Origin: Tetraselmis striata
Lineage: Eukaryota; Chlorophyta; Chlorodendrophyceae; Chlorodendrales; Chlorodendraceae
Direction of reading: 5' to 3'
DNA: 64,000 nucleotides
Assembly (NCBI GenBank): GCA_006384855.1
Contig: VCJN01001281.1
Coordinates: 43,637-107,636, forward strand
Positions 56,751 to 64,000 of the stretch are shown piece by piece; positions within the stretch are counted from its first letter, which is position 1, and each line of letters opens with the position of its first letter. The position numbers and the translations under genes are program-made. Under the pieces are notes generated by a model. That model was not told the origin of the DNA. It saw nothing but the letters and a program-made list of their open reading frames with translations, and made no database searches.

Positions 56751-57648
56751 TGCGCCGTCTCCCTGGTCGCATAGGCGTCTTCCGGGGCGAGCCGGCCCTT
56801 GTGGCCCTGCTCAAGCCGCCCCTCGCAGTGATCGGTGTCGGAACAGACGAACATCCGCCCGCGGTATCATCGACGATCACCTCGTCGAGATAGCTGTCCT
56901 CGGCCCCGCAAAGCGCGCAGGGATGATCGGCCTTCGAGGGATCGAACGGGTGGTCGTCGAAATCGAGGCTCACGACCCTGGTATAGGGCGGCACCGCATA
57001 GATCCGCTGTTCCCGTCCGGCGCCGAACAGTTGCAGGGCTGCGCTTTCCAGCTTGGGGTTGTCGAATTTCGGGATCGGCGACGGGTCCATCACATAGCGC
57101 TCCTCCACCTTCACGGGGTAGGCGTAGGCGGTCGCGATCTCGCCATGCCGGGCAATGTCCTCGTAAAGCTTCACATGCATCAGCCCGTATTCCTCAAGCG
57201 CGTGCATTTTCCGCGTCTCGGTCTCCCGCGGTTCCAAGAACCTGAGCGGTTCCGGGATCGGCACCTGATAGACAAGGATCTGCTCCTCGCCCAGCAAGGT
57301 CTCCGGGATCCGGTGCCGGGTCTGGATGACGGTGGCCTCACTCGTCTTCTCGGTCACCGCGACATTGGCAACCTTCTGGAAAAAGGCGCGGATCGAGACC
57401 GCGTTTGTGGTGTCGTCGGCGCCCTGGTCGATCACCTTGAGCCGGTCGTCGGGGCCGATGATCGAGGCCGTCACCTGGACCCCGCCCGTGCCCCAGCCAT
57501 AGGGCATCGGCATCTCGCGGCTGGCGAAGGGCACCTGATAGCCCGGAATGGCGATGGCCTTGAGGATCGCGCGGCGGATCATCCGCTTGGTCTGCTCGTC
57601 GAGATAGGCAAAATTGTAGCTGGCGATGTCGCCGGTCATGACCGTCAT
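56747..57648 (-). CDS. phnJ: Carbon-phosphorus lyase PhnJ (one frameshift)
   Basis: PhnJ is the radical-SAM enzyme that breaks the C-P bond. MIRRAILKAIAIPGYQVPFASREMPMPYGWGTGGVQ is highly conserved PhnJ sequence. The cluster cysteines are CALCG and, after a frame change, MFVCSDTDHC. One base seems to be missing near 56862 (after EVIVDD), the opposite sign to most breaks here. The corrected length is about 300. The true end, EDAYATRETAQ, overlaps phnK. As deposited, the break would remove the last Fe-S cysteine. Confidence 0.92.
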
Positions 57649-58769
57649 TCCGCGGCCTCCTGTGTGGCGGTGTCGACGTCTTTCGCCCGGTCCTCGAATT
57701 CGCCCCGCATGCGGCGCACGAGGTCGAGTTCGGCCTGGAAGTCGACGTAATGCGGCAGTTTCAGGTGCTCCACGAAGCCCGTCGCCTGGACGTTGTCGGA
57801 ATGGGAGATCACGAATTCCTCGTCCTGTGCGGGCGCGACCCGGTCCTCACCAAGCTCGCCGGCTCTCAGCGAGCGGTCGACCAGCGCCATGGACATGGCC
57901 TTGCGCTCCGACTGGCCGAACACCAGCCCGTAGCCGCGCGTGAACTGCGGCGGCACCTTCGCCGATCCAGCGAACTGGTTGACCATCTGGCATTCGGTGA
58001 CCTTGACCGTGCCAAGCGCGACGGCGAAGCCGAGTTCCGGCACGTCCATCTCCACCGCGACCTCGCCCATGCGGATTTCGCCGGCGAAGGGATGGGTGCG
58101 GCCGTAGCCGCGCTGGGTGGAATAGCCGAGCGCCAGCAAAAAACCCTCGTCGCCGCGCGCCAGCGCCTGCAGGCGCAGGTCGCGGGCCATGGGAAACTCC
58201 AGCGGCTCGCGCGTGAGATCGCCCGAGGGCTCCTCCGGCAACGGCTCGCCGTCCGGATCGGGGGCGGTGCGCTCGATCAGGTCCTCATGCGCCAGGATGT
58301 CGGCCACCCGCGTCAGCGGCTCGCCCTCGCTCTCGCGCGCCGGCGCGGCCGGCACCTTGGCGTCACGGCCAAGCTCCGGATCGAGAAGGCGGTGGGTGTA
58401 GTCGAAGGTCGGCCCCAGCACCTGCCCGCCCGGCAGATCCTTGTAAGTGGCCGAAATCCGCCGCTCGGCAATCATCTCGCCGGTCTCGACCGGGCGCGAG
58501 GCGCCGAAGCGCGGCAGCGTCGTGCGATAGGCGCGCAGCAGGAAGATTGCCTCGATCATGTCGCCGCGCGCCTGCTTGACGGCGAGCGCGGCGAGCTCGG
58601 GCGCATAGAGCGAGGCTTCCGCCATCACCCGGTCAACGCCGAGCGCGAGCTGCTCGACGAGCTGCTCCACGGTGATCGCCGGCACCGACCGGTCGCCGCG
58701 CCGGCGGTCGGCCAGCATCTTGTGGGCGTTGGCGATGGCCGCCTCACCGCCCTTGACTGCAACATACAT
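57645..58769 (-). CDS. phnI: C-P lyase core subunit PhnI
   Basis: ATG 58769 (MYVAVKGGEAAIANAHKMLADRRRG) gives 374 residues, the usual PhnI length. PhnI is the nucleosidase that, with PhnG, PhnH and PhnL, exchanges adenine of ATP for phosphonate. FGASRPVETGEMIAERRISATYKDLPGGQVLGPTFDYTHRLL and LGTVKVTECQMVNQF are typical. It follows phnH by 1 bp and overlaps phnJ by 4 bp. Confidence 0.94.
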   Translation of the reverse strand: MYVAVKGGEAAIANAHKMLADRRRGDRSVPAITVEQLVEQLALGVDRVMAEASLYAPELAALAVKQARGDMIEAIFLLRAYRTTLPRFGASRPVETGEMIAERRISATYKDLPGGQVLGPTFDYTHRLLDPELGRDAKVPAAPARESEGEPLTRVADILAHEDLIERTAPDPDGEPLPEEPSGDLTREPLEFPMARDLRLQALARGDEGFLLALGYSTQRGYGRTHPFAGEIRMGEVAVEMDVPELGFAVALGTVKVTECQMVNQFAGSAKVPPQFTRGYGLVFGQSERKAMSMALVDRSLRAGELGEDRVAPAQDEEFVISHSDNVQATGFVEHLKLPHYVDFQAELDLVRRMRGEFEDRAKDVDTATQEAAE

Positions 58770-58770
58770 G

Positions 58771-59427
58771 TCAGTTGGCCTCCGCATTGGAAGAAGAGCC
58801 GTCCGCCACCGCGACAACGGTCGTGCGCGGCAGGGCGAGGAGATCGCGGCCCGAAACCAGCACCACATCGACCCCGCGCGGGAAGAGCGCGCGGTTGTCG
58901 GCGCGCGCGGCGACGAAACCCTCCGGCAGGCCGACGGGCGTGATGGTTTCGCTGCCGTCGATGCCGGGACCTGTGAGCGTCAGGACCGGGCCGCCGTCGA
59001 ACGCCGGCAACGCCAGCACCAGCGTCGCCGCCCGGTCGGGGTATTCCTGGGTGCCGGCATGAAGTGCCGCCTGCGCCGGCGGCGTATCGTCTTGCGCGCA
59101 GAAGACGAAAGCGGCAGCGCCTTCATCCTCCGTCAGCGGGCAGCCGGCGTGAAAGGCGAGCCAGGCGCGCACCGCGTCGCTGCGCAAGGCGGGCGACAGC
59201 CACACCGGCGTGTCGGGATCGCAGAGCGTCAGCGCCACCGCCGCAAGACCCGGCTCCAGAGGTGCTGGCGGCTGGAGACAGTCGTCGAGCGTCTGGCGCC
59301 TGCCCGGGCGGGCCATTGCCTGCATCAGCGCGGCGAAGACCGCCTGGGACCCGAACACCGGATCGGCGAAACCGCCCTCGATGGCCTTTGCCGTGAACGG
59401 GCCGGCGTCGAAGTGAACCGTCTGCAT
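58771..59427 (-). CDS. phnH: C-P lyase core subunit PhnH
   Basis: ATG 59427 overlaps the phnG stop (TGATG) and is preferred to the in-frame TTG at 59430; 218 residues. FAALMQAMARPGRRQTL, AVALTLCDPDTPVWLSP, GTQEYPDRAATLVL and LTGPGIDG are the PhnH landmarks. PhnH is a structural subunit of the PhnGHI complex. Confidence 0.93.
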   Translation of the reverse strand: MQTVHFDAGPFTAKAIEGGFADPVFGSQAVFAALMQAMARPGRRQTLDDCLQPPAPLEPGLAAVALTLCDPDTPVWLSPALRSDAVRAWLAFHAGCPLTEDEGAAAFVFCAQDDTPPAQAALHAGTQEYPDRAATLVLALPAFDGGPVLTLTGPGIDGSETITPVGLPEGFVAARADNRALFPRGVDVVLVSGRDLLALPRTTVVAVADGSSSNAEAN

Positions 59428-59918
59428 CAATCGTCTCCGCGTACCATGGTGAAGAAGTCGACCTTGGTCGCGGCCGCCTCGCGTTTCGTCTGTGTCGCCT
59501 CGCGGGCCCGGGCCGCGACAAGCGGCACGACTACGGCGGCCTCGATGTCCGCCCGGCGCGTGCCTTGTGCCCAGAGCGCGGCAAGCGTTGCCGAAAGCGT
59601 CGCCTTGGCGCGGTCCTGGCCAAGCGCATAGGCGTGGCCGACGGCGCCGTCTTCAAGCCGCACCGTGGCGCGGGTCACCGTCGCCTCGCCCAGATTGAAC
59701 GGCGCGCCGTCGCCGCCGATGCGGCCGCGCACCATGACAAGGCCGGTTTCCGGCCCGCGCACGGGCGCCGCTTCTGGCAGCCGCCCAAGCGCCTCGGCGC
59801 AGGCGGCGATCTCGCCGGCCGGCGAGGCGGCCAGCACGTCCATCAGGGTCTTCAGTCCGCGCGCGTCACCCCCTTGCGGCTCGGCGCCGGTGGCATGCCC
59901 GTTGGCTTGCGATGTCAT
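59427..59918 (-). CDS. phnG: C-P lyase core subunit PhnG
   Basis: A 163-residue protein, first gene of the C-P lyase operon. LPEAAPVRGPETGLVMVRGRIGGDGAPFNLGEATVTRATVRL and GHAYALGQDRAKATLSA are PhnG signatures. It is divergent from phnF, with a palindromic operator about 93-112 bp upstream. Confidence 0.93.
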   Translation of the reverse strand: MTSQANGHATGAEPQGGDARGLKTLMDVLAASPAGEIAACAEALGRLPEAAPVRGPETGLVMVRGRIGGDGAPFNLGEATVTRATVRLEDGAVGHAYALGQDRAKATLSATLAALWAQGTRRADIEAAVVVPLVAARAREATQTKREAAATKVDFFTMVRGDD

Positions 59919-60010
59919 TCACTCGCTCCGTTTCAGTCAGCGGACCGGACCCCAGGCCCGGTCAGGCAGGTCGCGTCTCTTCCGGTCCCGGGTCCCGGCG
60001 AGTCGCTAAT

Positions 60011-60030
60011 TTGTATAGTTTTATAGACAA
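60011..60030. promoter_or_regulatory. Candidate PhnF operator
   Basis: TTGTATAGTTTTATAGACAA is a 20-bp imperfect palindrome (TTGTNTA...TANACAA). Its halves resemble the TGGTATAGACCA site described for mycobacterial PhnF, a GntR/HutC-family protein. It lies between the divergent phnG and phnF genes, so it could repress both. Confidence 0.55.
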
Positions 60031-60210
60031 CCAACAGCAAGCACTCTATATCCGCCGCATGACGCCTTGATGACCCTCGCGCCCTTCCAGCCGCATCTTG
60101 GAAAACCGCTTGCGTCGCACGAAGGAGCGGGCGAAACGGACGCTGAGGCATGCGGACCGACGCCCGGCGGACGCCTGGCGGATGGTGGAAAACGGGGGAG
60201 GCAGAAGCAG

Positions 60211-60987
60211 ATGGAAAGCGGGATCGAACGACGCAGCGGCGTCGCGCTGTGGCGCCAGATCGCCGACGACATTCGCGCCGCCATCGGCAACGGCGTCTAT
60301 GACGCGGCAGGAAAGCTGCCGACCGAAGCAGCCCTTGCCGCGCAATTCGACGTCAACCGCCACACCGTGCGTCAGGCGCTGGCGGCCCTTGCCCGCGACG
60401 GCGTGGTCCGAACCGTTCAGGGTCGCGGAACGGAGCTCCTGCCCCGCGCCCGCGTCAGCTATCCGATCGGCGCGCGCACCCGCTTTTCCGCCGGCCTCGG
60501 CGGACAGGTGGCAAAGGCTGCGACGCGGTTTCTCGAAACGGCAACGGAGCCGGCAAGCGAGGAGGTCGCACGGGCGCTGGCACTGGCGCCGCAGACCCCC
60601 GTTCTGCGGATGGAAACCGTCGGCGCCGCCGACGGAACGGCGCTGTCGCGCGCGACCCACTGGTTCGACGCCGTACGCTTCGCAGAGCTTCCGGCGCATT
60701 GCGCGCAAAGCGGCTCGATCACCCATGCGCTGAAGGCCTGCGGCGTCGGCGACTACAAACGCCTTTCTACAGAGATTTCCGCCGCCCCCGCAAGCCGGAC
60801 GGACCGCGAGGACCTCGGCCTGCAGGCCGGCGCGGTGGTCCTGCTCACCACCTCCGTCAATGCCGATCAGGACGGCGTTCCGATCCAGATGAGCCGCACC
60901 CGCTTCGCCGCCGACCGGGTCACGCTGTCGGTGCGCAATGCGCCCGAAAGCGGGGATCGGGACGGGACCGGCAACGGAGACGGCTAG
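60211..60987 (+). CDS. phnF: Phosphonate operon regulator PhnF (GntR/HutC family)
   Basis: ATG 60211 (MESGIERRSGVALWRQIADDIRAAI), with GGGGGAGG upstream, gives 258 residues. Winged helix with KLPTEAALAAQFDVNRHTVRQALAALARDGVVRTVQGRGT, then the UTRA ligand domain (TRFSAGLGGQVAKAATRFLE, VLRMETVGAADGTALSRATHWFD, SITHALKACGVGDYKRLSTEI). It probably represses the C-P lyase operon in response to phosphate or phosphonate. Confidence 0.92.
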   Translation: MESGIERRSGVALWRQIADDIRAAIGNGVYDAAGKLPTEAALAAQFDVNRHTVRQALAALARDGVVRTVQGRGTELLPRARVSYPIGARTRFSAGLGGQVAKAATRFLETATEPASEEVARALALAPQTPVLRMETVGAADGTALSRATHWFDAVRFAELPAHCAQSGSITHALKACGVGDYKRLSTEISAAPASRTDREDLGLQAGAVVLLTTSVNADQDGVPIQMSRTRFAADRVTLSVRNAPESGDRDGTGNGDG

Positions 60988-61052
60988 AGCCTGTACACCG
61001 GGGCCGCGCGGACGGTAGGCTTGGGCATCATGCGGGCGGGGGGAAAAGCGCC

Positions 61053-61709
61053 ATGAACCGGATCGTCGCAATCCTGATTGCTGCAACAGCGCTCGCCCTG
61101 ACCGGGGCGGCCCGGGCGAATGATTTCTATTCCGGCAGCTTCATGCTGTCGCCAAGCGCGAAGACCCTGGTCCTGATGGACCCGCCGCCGGATGCGCCCT
61201 TGCTCATCGCCGTGCAATGCAACGACATCGTCAACAACAGCGAATATCCGCGCTACCGGGTGAATGTAGACGGCGCACAGGTGATCTCGACCTTCAACGA
61301 GGAAAGCGGGGCCTTCGTGAAGGGACGCGACATCGCGGTGCAGCTCAATCAGGATCGCCCGGCCCGCCCCTGCACCTGGAAGGCACCGGGCGATGCGACG
61401 AAAAGCTTCTCCACCCAGTGGAGCTACGACCCGGCCCGCGACCACACCCTGATGCTGGCCGCCTTCGACGCGCCGACGCGCTTCAAGGTCGCCTTCAACG
61501 CCAGCAACATCTCCTGCGATCCGGGCACGCTGACGCTCTATCGGGACGGCAAGGAACTGCGGGACCCGGGCGGCGATCCGATGCCGCTGCTGGCCGGCAG
61601 CAGTTTCATCGGAACCGCGCGGATCGTGCATCTGACGATCGCCGGCAGCTGCCAGGGCGACGGTCGCTACACCGGAACCGTGTCCGTGCCCACGACCGCC
61701 GCGAACTAG
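61053..61709 (+). CDS. Exported protein of unknown function (218 aa)
   Basis: ATG 61053 (MNRIVAILIAATALALTGAARAND), preceded by GGGGGGAA. The N-terminus is a signal peptide with an ARA-ND-like cleavage site. The mature part is beta-rich with three or four cysteines (VQCNDIVNN, RPCTWKAPG, NISCDPGTL, GSCQGDGRY) that could pair as disulfides in the periplasm. No family recognised. It stands between phnF and a convergent small exported protein. Confidence 0.7.
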   Translation: MNRIVAILIAATALALTGAARANDFYSGSFMLSPSAKTLVLMDPPPDAPLLIAVQCNDIVNNSEYPRYRVNVDGAQVISTFNEESGAFVKGRDIAVQLNQDRPARPCTWKAPGDATKSFSTQWSYDPARDHTLMLAAFDAPTRFKVAFNASNISCDPGTLTLYRDGKELRDPGGDPMPLLAGSSFIGTARIVHLTIAGSCQGDGRYTGTVSVPTTAAN

Positions 61710-61711
61710 AG

Positions 61712-61731
61712 TGCGGCCCCGCGGGGCCGCA
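61712..61731. terminator. Bidirectional hairpin between convergent genes
   Basis: TGCGGCCCCGCGGGGCCGCA is a perfect 20-bp palindrome just after the stop of the exported protein. A second small dyad (CTGCCC-GGTCA-GGGCAG) follows at once. Together they likely terminate both convergent transcripts. Confidence 0.6.
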
Positions 61732-61742
61732 GTCCTGCCCGG

Positions 61743-62078
61743 TCAGGGCAGATAGGTCAGGCTTTCCAGCATCGGCCCGTTCCAGAACTGGAACTTCGCC
61801 ACCACGGACTTTTCGAAGGGATCGTCCTCGCCCTCGACCGTCTCCTCACAGCCGGCGAAAAGCATGTCCTGGCTCACCTTGCCGGCCGCCTCGTCATAGG
61901 CATAGCCCCAGTTGATCGCCCCGTCGCACCTGCCGAGCCCGGCCACCATCGCCGCAACGCCCGAAGCGCCCGAGGGCGTTGCCAGGAACCGCTTGAAGTC
62001 GACCTCCTCGGCCATCGCGCCCGATACAAGGGCCGCGCTCAAGACGCAACTCGCCGCAACTGTCTTCAAACCCGTCAT
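61743..62078 (-). CDS. Small exported protein of unknown function (111 aa)
   Basis: ATG 62078 with GAGGGG 5 bases upstream. Signal peptide MTGLKTVAASCVLSAALVSGAMAEE, then an 86-residue mature part with two cysteines (GLGRCDGAINWGYAYDE and FAGCEETVEGEDD) probably disulfide-linked. The open frame upstream of this start is not protein-like. Not recognised; periplasmic location inferred. Confidence 0.72.
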   Translation of the reverse strand: MTGLKTVAASCVLSAALVSGAMAEEVDFKRFLATPSGASGVAAMVAGLGRCDGAINWGYAYDEAAGKVSQDMLFAGCEETVEGEDDPFEKSVVAKFQFWNGPMLESLTYLP

Positions 62079-62336
62079 TCCATCCCCTCTTTGCCCGGTG
62101 TGTCTGCGGCAAGACGCCGGTCGGCGGCGACCGGAGCGACCGCCCAGGTGCGGGACATGGCACGAAACCTGGAAAGATCGCGTAAACGCCTGAGCTTCCT
62201 CAAGATCTTTCGCCGCACCGACCGCGTCGGGGACGGGCCGGCGGAGCCCGCGCGTCCATGAGCGCAAATGCCGCAGGCATTTTTCAAGCGCCGGATTGCG
62301 AAATGTCAAAGCCGGCGGCACCTTTAGTGTTAGTTT

Positions 62337-62352
62337 ATTCGAACATGTGAAT
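62337..62352. promoter_or_regulatory. SqrR/BigR-type sulfide operator
   Basis: ATTCGAACATGTGAAT fits exactly the ATTC-N8-GAAT dyad reported for the persulfide-sensing ArsR-family repressors SqrR and BigR. It overlaps a possible promoter (TATAAC just downstream) and lies 64 bp before the oxidoreductase start. The repressor gene itself is not in this window. Confidence 0.65.
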
Positions 62353-62415
62353 ATAACTTCCTGCTGCAGGCATTGGCCCGACGGCATGGCAAAAACGAAC
62401 CTCGGGAGAACGCCC

Positions 62416-63717
62416 TTGTTGACCACGCGACGTGATTTCCTGGCGATGTCCGCCGGACTGGCGGCGCTGTCCGCACTGCCCGCCGCGTCTTCGGCCCAGA
62501 GCGTGAAGACGAATGCCCGTATCTTGATCCTCGGCGCCGGCGCGGCCGGCACCGCGCTCGCCAACCGGTTGTCGGAAACGCTCGACGGGGCCCGGATCAC
62601 GATCCTCGATCCGCGCATGCAGCACTATTATCAGCCAGGCTTCACGCTGATCGCCGCCGGGCTCAAGCCGGCGGACTACTCGGTTTCCGCGACCGCCGAC
62701 TGGCTGCCGCGCTCCATTGATTGGGTGCCGGAAGCCGCCGCCGAGATCGATCCGGATGCCCGACGCGTCGTGACCACCGGCGGCACAGCCATCGCCTACG
62801 ACTACCTTGTCGTTGCCACCGGCTTGAAACTCGACTTCCATGCCATCGAGGGAATGTCGCTCGACCTGGTCGGCAGCAACGGCATCGGCGCGGTCTATGC
62901 CGGGCCGGAACATGCGGCCAGGACCTGGGAAGAAATGGACCGCTTCACCGACAAGGGCGGCGTCGCCCTGTTCACGCGACCGGCGACGGAAATGAAATGC
63001 GCCGGCGCACCGCTCAAATACACCTTTCTGACCGATGACTACGCCCGCAAGAAAGGCACTCGGAGCAAAGCGGAACTCGTCTACGCGGCTCACAACGACA
63101 CCTTCTTTTCGGTTCCCATCGTCGATGAAAAGGTCCGCATGCTGTTTGAAGACCGGGGCGTCACGTCGGTCCGCAATCATGTCATGACGGCCATCGATCC
63201 CGGCCGCAAGATCGCGACCTTCCAGACCCCGGAGGGGTCGAAGGAGATCGGCTACGACTTTACCAACGTCATTCCGCCGATGCGTGCACCCGACGTCATC
63301 CGCGACAGCCCGCTGTCGTGGAAAACCGGAAAATGGGTCTCCGAGGGCTGGGTCGAGGTCGACAAGCACAGCCTGCGCCACCTGCGCTATCCGGAGGTCT
63401 TTGCCGTCGGCGACGTCGCCGGTGTGCCGAAGGGCAAGACCGCGGCCAGCGTCAAGTGGCAGGTCCCCGTCGTCGAGGCGCAACTCACCGCGCAGATCGC
63501 CGGCCGCGACAGCCAGGCGCGCTACGACGGCTACACCTCCTGCCCGCTGATCACCCGCATTGGCCGCGCGATGCTGGTCGAGTTCGACTACGACAACAAC
63601 CTGACCCCGTCGTTTCCCGGAATCATCGCGCCGCTTGAGGAGCTCTGGATTTCCTGGCTGATGAAGGAAATCGCGCTCAAGGCCACCTACAACGCCATGC
63701 TGCGCGGCCGCGCGTAA
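62416..63717 (+). CDS. sqr: Sulfide:quinone oxidoreductase-like FAD enzyme, Tat-type leader
   Basis: I favour the TTG at 62416, since GGGAG lies about 7 bases upstream; ATG 62386 is possible. The leader TTRRDFLAMSAGLAALSALPAASSAQ has a twin-arginine motif. RILILGAGAAGTALANRL binds FAD; the redox cysteines may be in EMKCAGAPLKY and YTSCPLITRIG, as in SQR. SQR oxidises sulfide to sulfane sulfur with electrons to quinone. The sulfide-type operator upstream supports the call. A small membrane protein follows 13 bp later. Confidence 0.85.
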   Translation: MLTTRRDFLAMSAGLAALSALPAASSAQSVKTNARILILGAGAAGTALANRLSETLDGARITILDPRMQHYYQPGFTLIAAGLKPADYSVSATADWLPRSIDWVPEAAAEIDPDARRVVTTGGTAIAYDYLVVATGLKLDFHAIEGMSLDLVGSNGIGAVYAGPEHAARTWEEMDRFTDKGGVALFTRPATEMKCAGAPLKYTFLTDDYARKKGTRSKAELVYAAHNDTFFSVPIVDEKVRMLFEDRGVTSVRNHVMTAIDPGRKIATFQTPEGSKEIGYDFTNVIPPMRAPDVIRDSPLSWKTGKWVSEGWVEVDKHSLRHLRYPEVFAVGDVAGVPKGKTAASVKWQVPVVEAQLTAQIAGRDSQARYDGYTSCPLITRIGRAMLVEFDYDNNLTPSFPGIIAPLEELWISWLMKEIALKATYNAMLRGRA

Positions 63718-63730
63718 GGAGCAAGACACC

Positions 63731-64000
63731 ATGAAGGACCTTACCCTTTCCACCCTGCTCGCCGTCTTCGAGGAGATGTTCGGTGTGTTCCTGTTCTGGG
63801 GACTCGTGGCCGCCGCACTCGCGGTCACCGCCGCCTTCATCGTGATCGTGCTGCGCGAGCACCGGCTCGAGGGGCACCGTTTCCTGCGTGCCGAACTGAT
63901 GGCTCCCGTCGGTGCGCTCGCCGCGATCCTCTTCGTGCAATGGATCACCAGTTCGGGCTTTTCCGACATCGGCGGCCCTGTCGATGTCATCGTCTTGATC
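63731..64000 (+). CDS. Small membrane protein after sqr, truncated by the window edge
   Basis: ATG 63731 with AAGGAG 8-9 bases upstream. At least 90 residues with three hydrophobic segments (EMFGVFLFWGLVAAALAVTAAFIVIVLR, APVGALAAILFVQWIT, IGGPVDVIVLI...). It is co-transcribed with the sulfide oxidoreductase and resembles the short DUF5368-type proteins I associate with such genes; the family name is uncertain. The 3' end is outside the window. Confidence 0.6.
   Translation, partial: MKDLTLSTLLAVFEEMFGVFLFWGLVAAALAVTAAFIVIVLREHRLEGHRFLRAELMAPVGALAAILFVQWITSSGFSDIGGPVDVIVLI

Noticed and set aside
4040..56866. Treating the frameshifted genes as pseudogenes
   Set aside because: Conserved motifs continue on both sides of each break, the breaks are one base in short runs, and essential or operon genes are affected; sequencing error explains them better.
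1..64000. CRISPR arrays, tRNA or rRNA genes, prophage
   Set aside because: No regularly spaced repeats, no tRNA-like cloverleaf sequences noticed, no rRNA signature and no phage structural genes. A covariance-model tRNA scan would be needed to exclude small RNAs fully.

Overview
The window is GC-rich (visibly well above 60%) chromosomal DNA of an alphaproteobacterium, most likely a member of the Hyphomicrobiales (Rhizobiales) or a close relative. This is inferred from the rhizobial-style phosphonate operon (phnGHIJKL, a hexapeptide acetyltransferase, phnCDEE, a DUF1045 gene, phnMN and a divergent phnF), the flagellar genes flgD and fliK, and the DUF3141 gene next to a FabI-type reductase. A bchE-bchJ pair (anaerobic Mg-protoporphyrin cyclase and 4-vinyl reductase) and a sulfide:quinone oxidoreductase behind a sulfide-repressor-like operator suggest an anoxygenic phototroph, or a recent descendant of one, with sulfide metabolism. 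No rRNA, tRNA, CRISPR array or prophage was seen.

Layout. 1-5.9 kb: flgD and fliK (minus), then mnmA and a methyltransferase (plus). 5.9-10.9 kb: a minus-strand accessory cluster of two small proteins, a GHMP kinase related to L-threonine kinase, a cysteine-synthase-like PLP enzyme, an alanine-racemase-like PLP enzyme and an EamA exporter, divergent from a LysR regulator. 11-13.3 kb: LysR, pirin and a small GNAT. 13.3-16.1 kb: a segment bracketed by a 23-bp direct repeat that holds an IS481-family element (13586-14843, 6-bp target duplication) and a pentapeptide-repeat membrane protein. 16.1-20.1 kb: flippase, FemAB-like transferase and ATP-grasp ligase. 20.3-24.6 kb: fabI-like reductase, DUF3141 protein and Tat-exported dienelactone hydrolase. 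24.66-32.67 kb: a tight four-gene operon of unrecognised proteins (786, 341, 317 and about 1231 aa) under an AT-rich upstream region. 33.06-34.08 kb: a second IS481-family element inserted exactly at the stop codon of a metal ABC permease. 34.1-38.1 kb: a Mn/Zn-type ABC transporter. 38.4-40.2 kb: DeoR regulator and SGNH hydrolase. 40.2-43.4 kb: bchJ, bchE and a BKACE-family enzyme. 43.5-47.1 kb: GGDEF-EAL protein, a periplasmic molybdopterin-fold protein and an FkbM-type methyltransferase. 47.4-61.0 kb: the C-P lyase/phosphonate locus. 61-64 kb: two small exported proteins, the sulfide:quinone oxidoreductase and a truncated small membrane protein.

How it fits together. The phn locus is a complete C-P lyase system: uptake by PhnCDEE, nucleotide-dependent activation and C-P cleavage by PhnGHIJKLM, and PhnN for the ribose bisphosphate product, with PhnF as local regulator and a possible Pho box before phnC. 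The ABC transporter is probably manganese or zinc import under a Fur-family regulator. The two least explained regions are the four-gene operon at 24.7-32.7 kb and the kinase / PLP-synthase / PLP-racemase / exporter cluster at 5.96-10.86 kb; these are the best candidates for undescribed systems.

Caveat on the sequence. At least 14 otherwise healthy genes carry a single-base frameshift, nearly always an extra base in a short mononucleotide run (mnmA, bchE, phnD, phnE, phnM, phnJ, the DUF3141 gene, lysR and others). So many lesions of one kind in conserved genes look like sequencing or assembly error rather than decay. I therefore annotate them as whole genes and give the position of each break.
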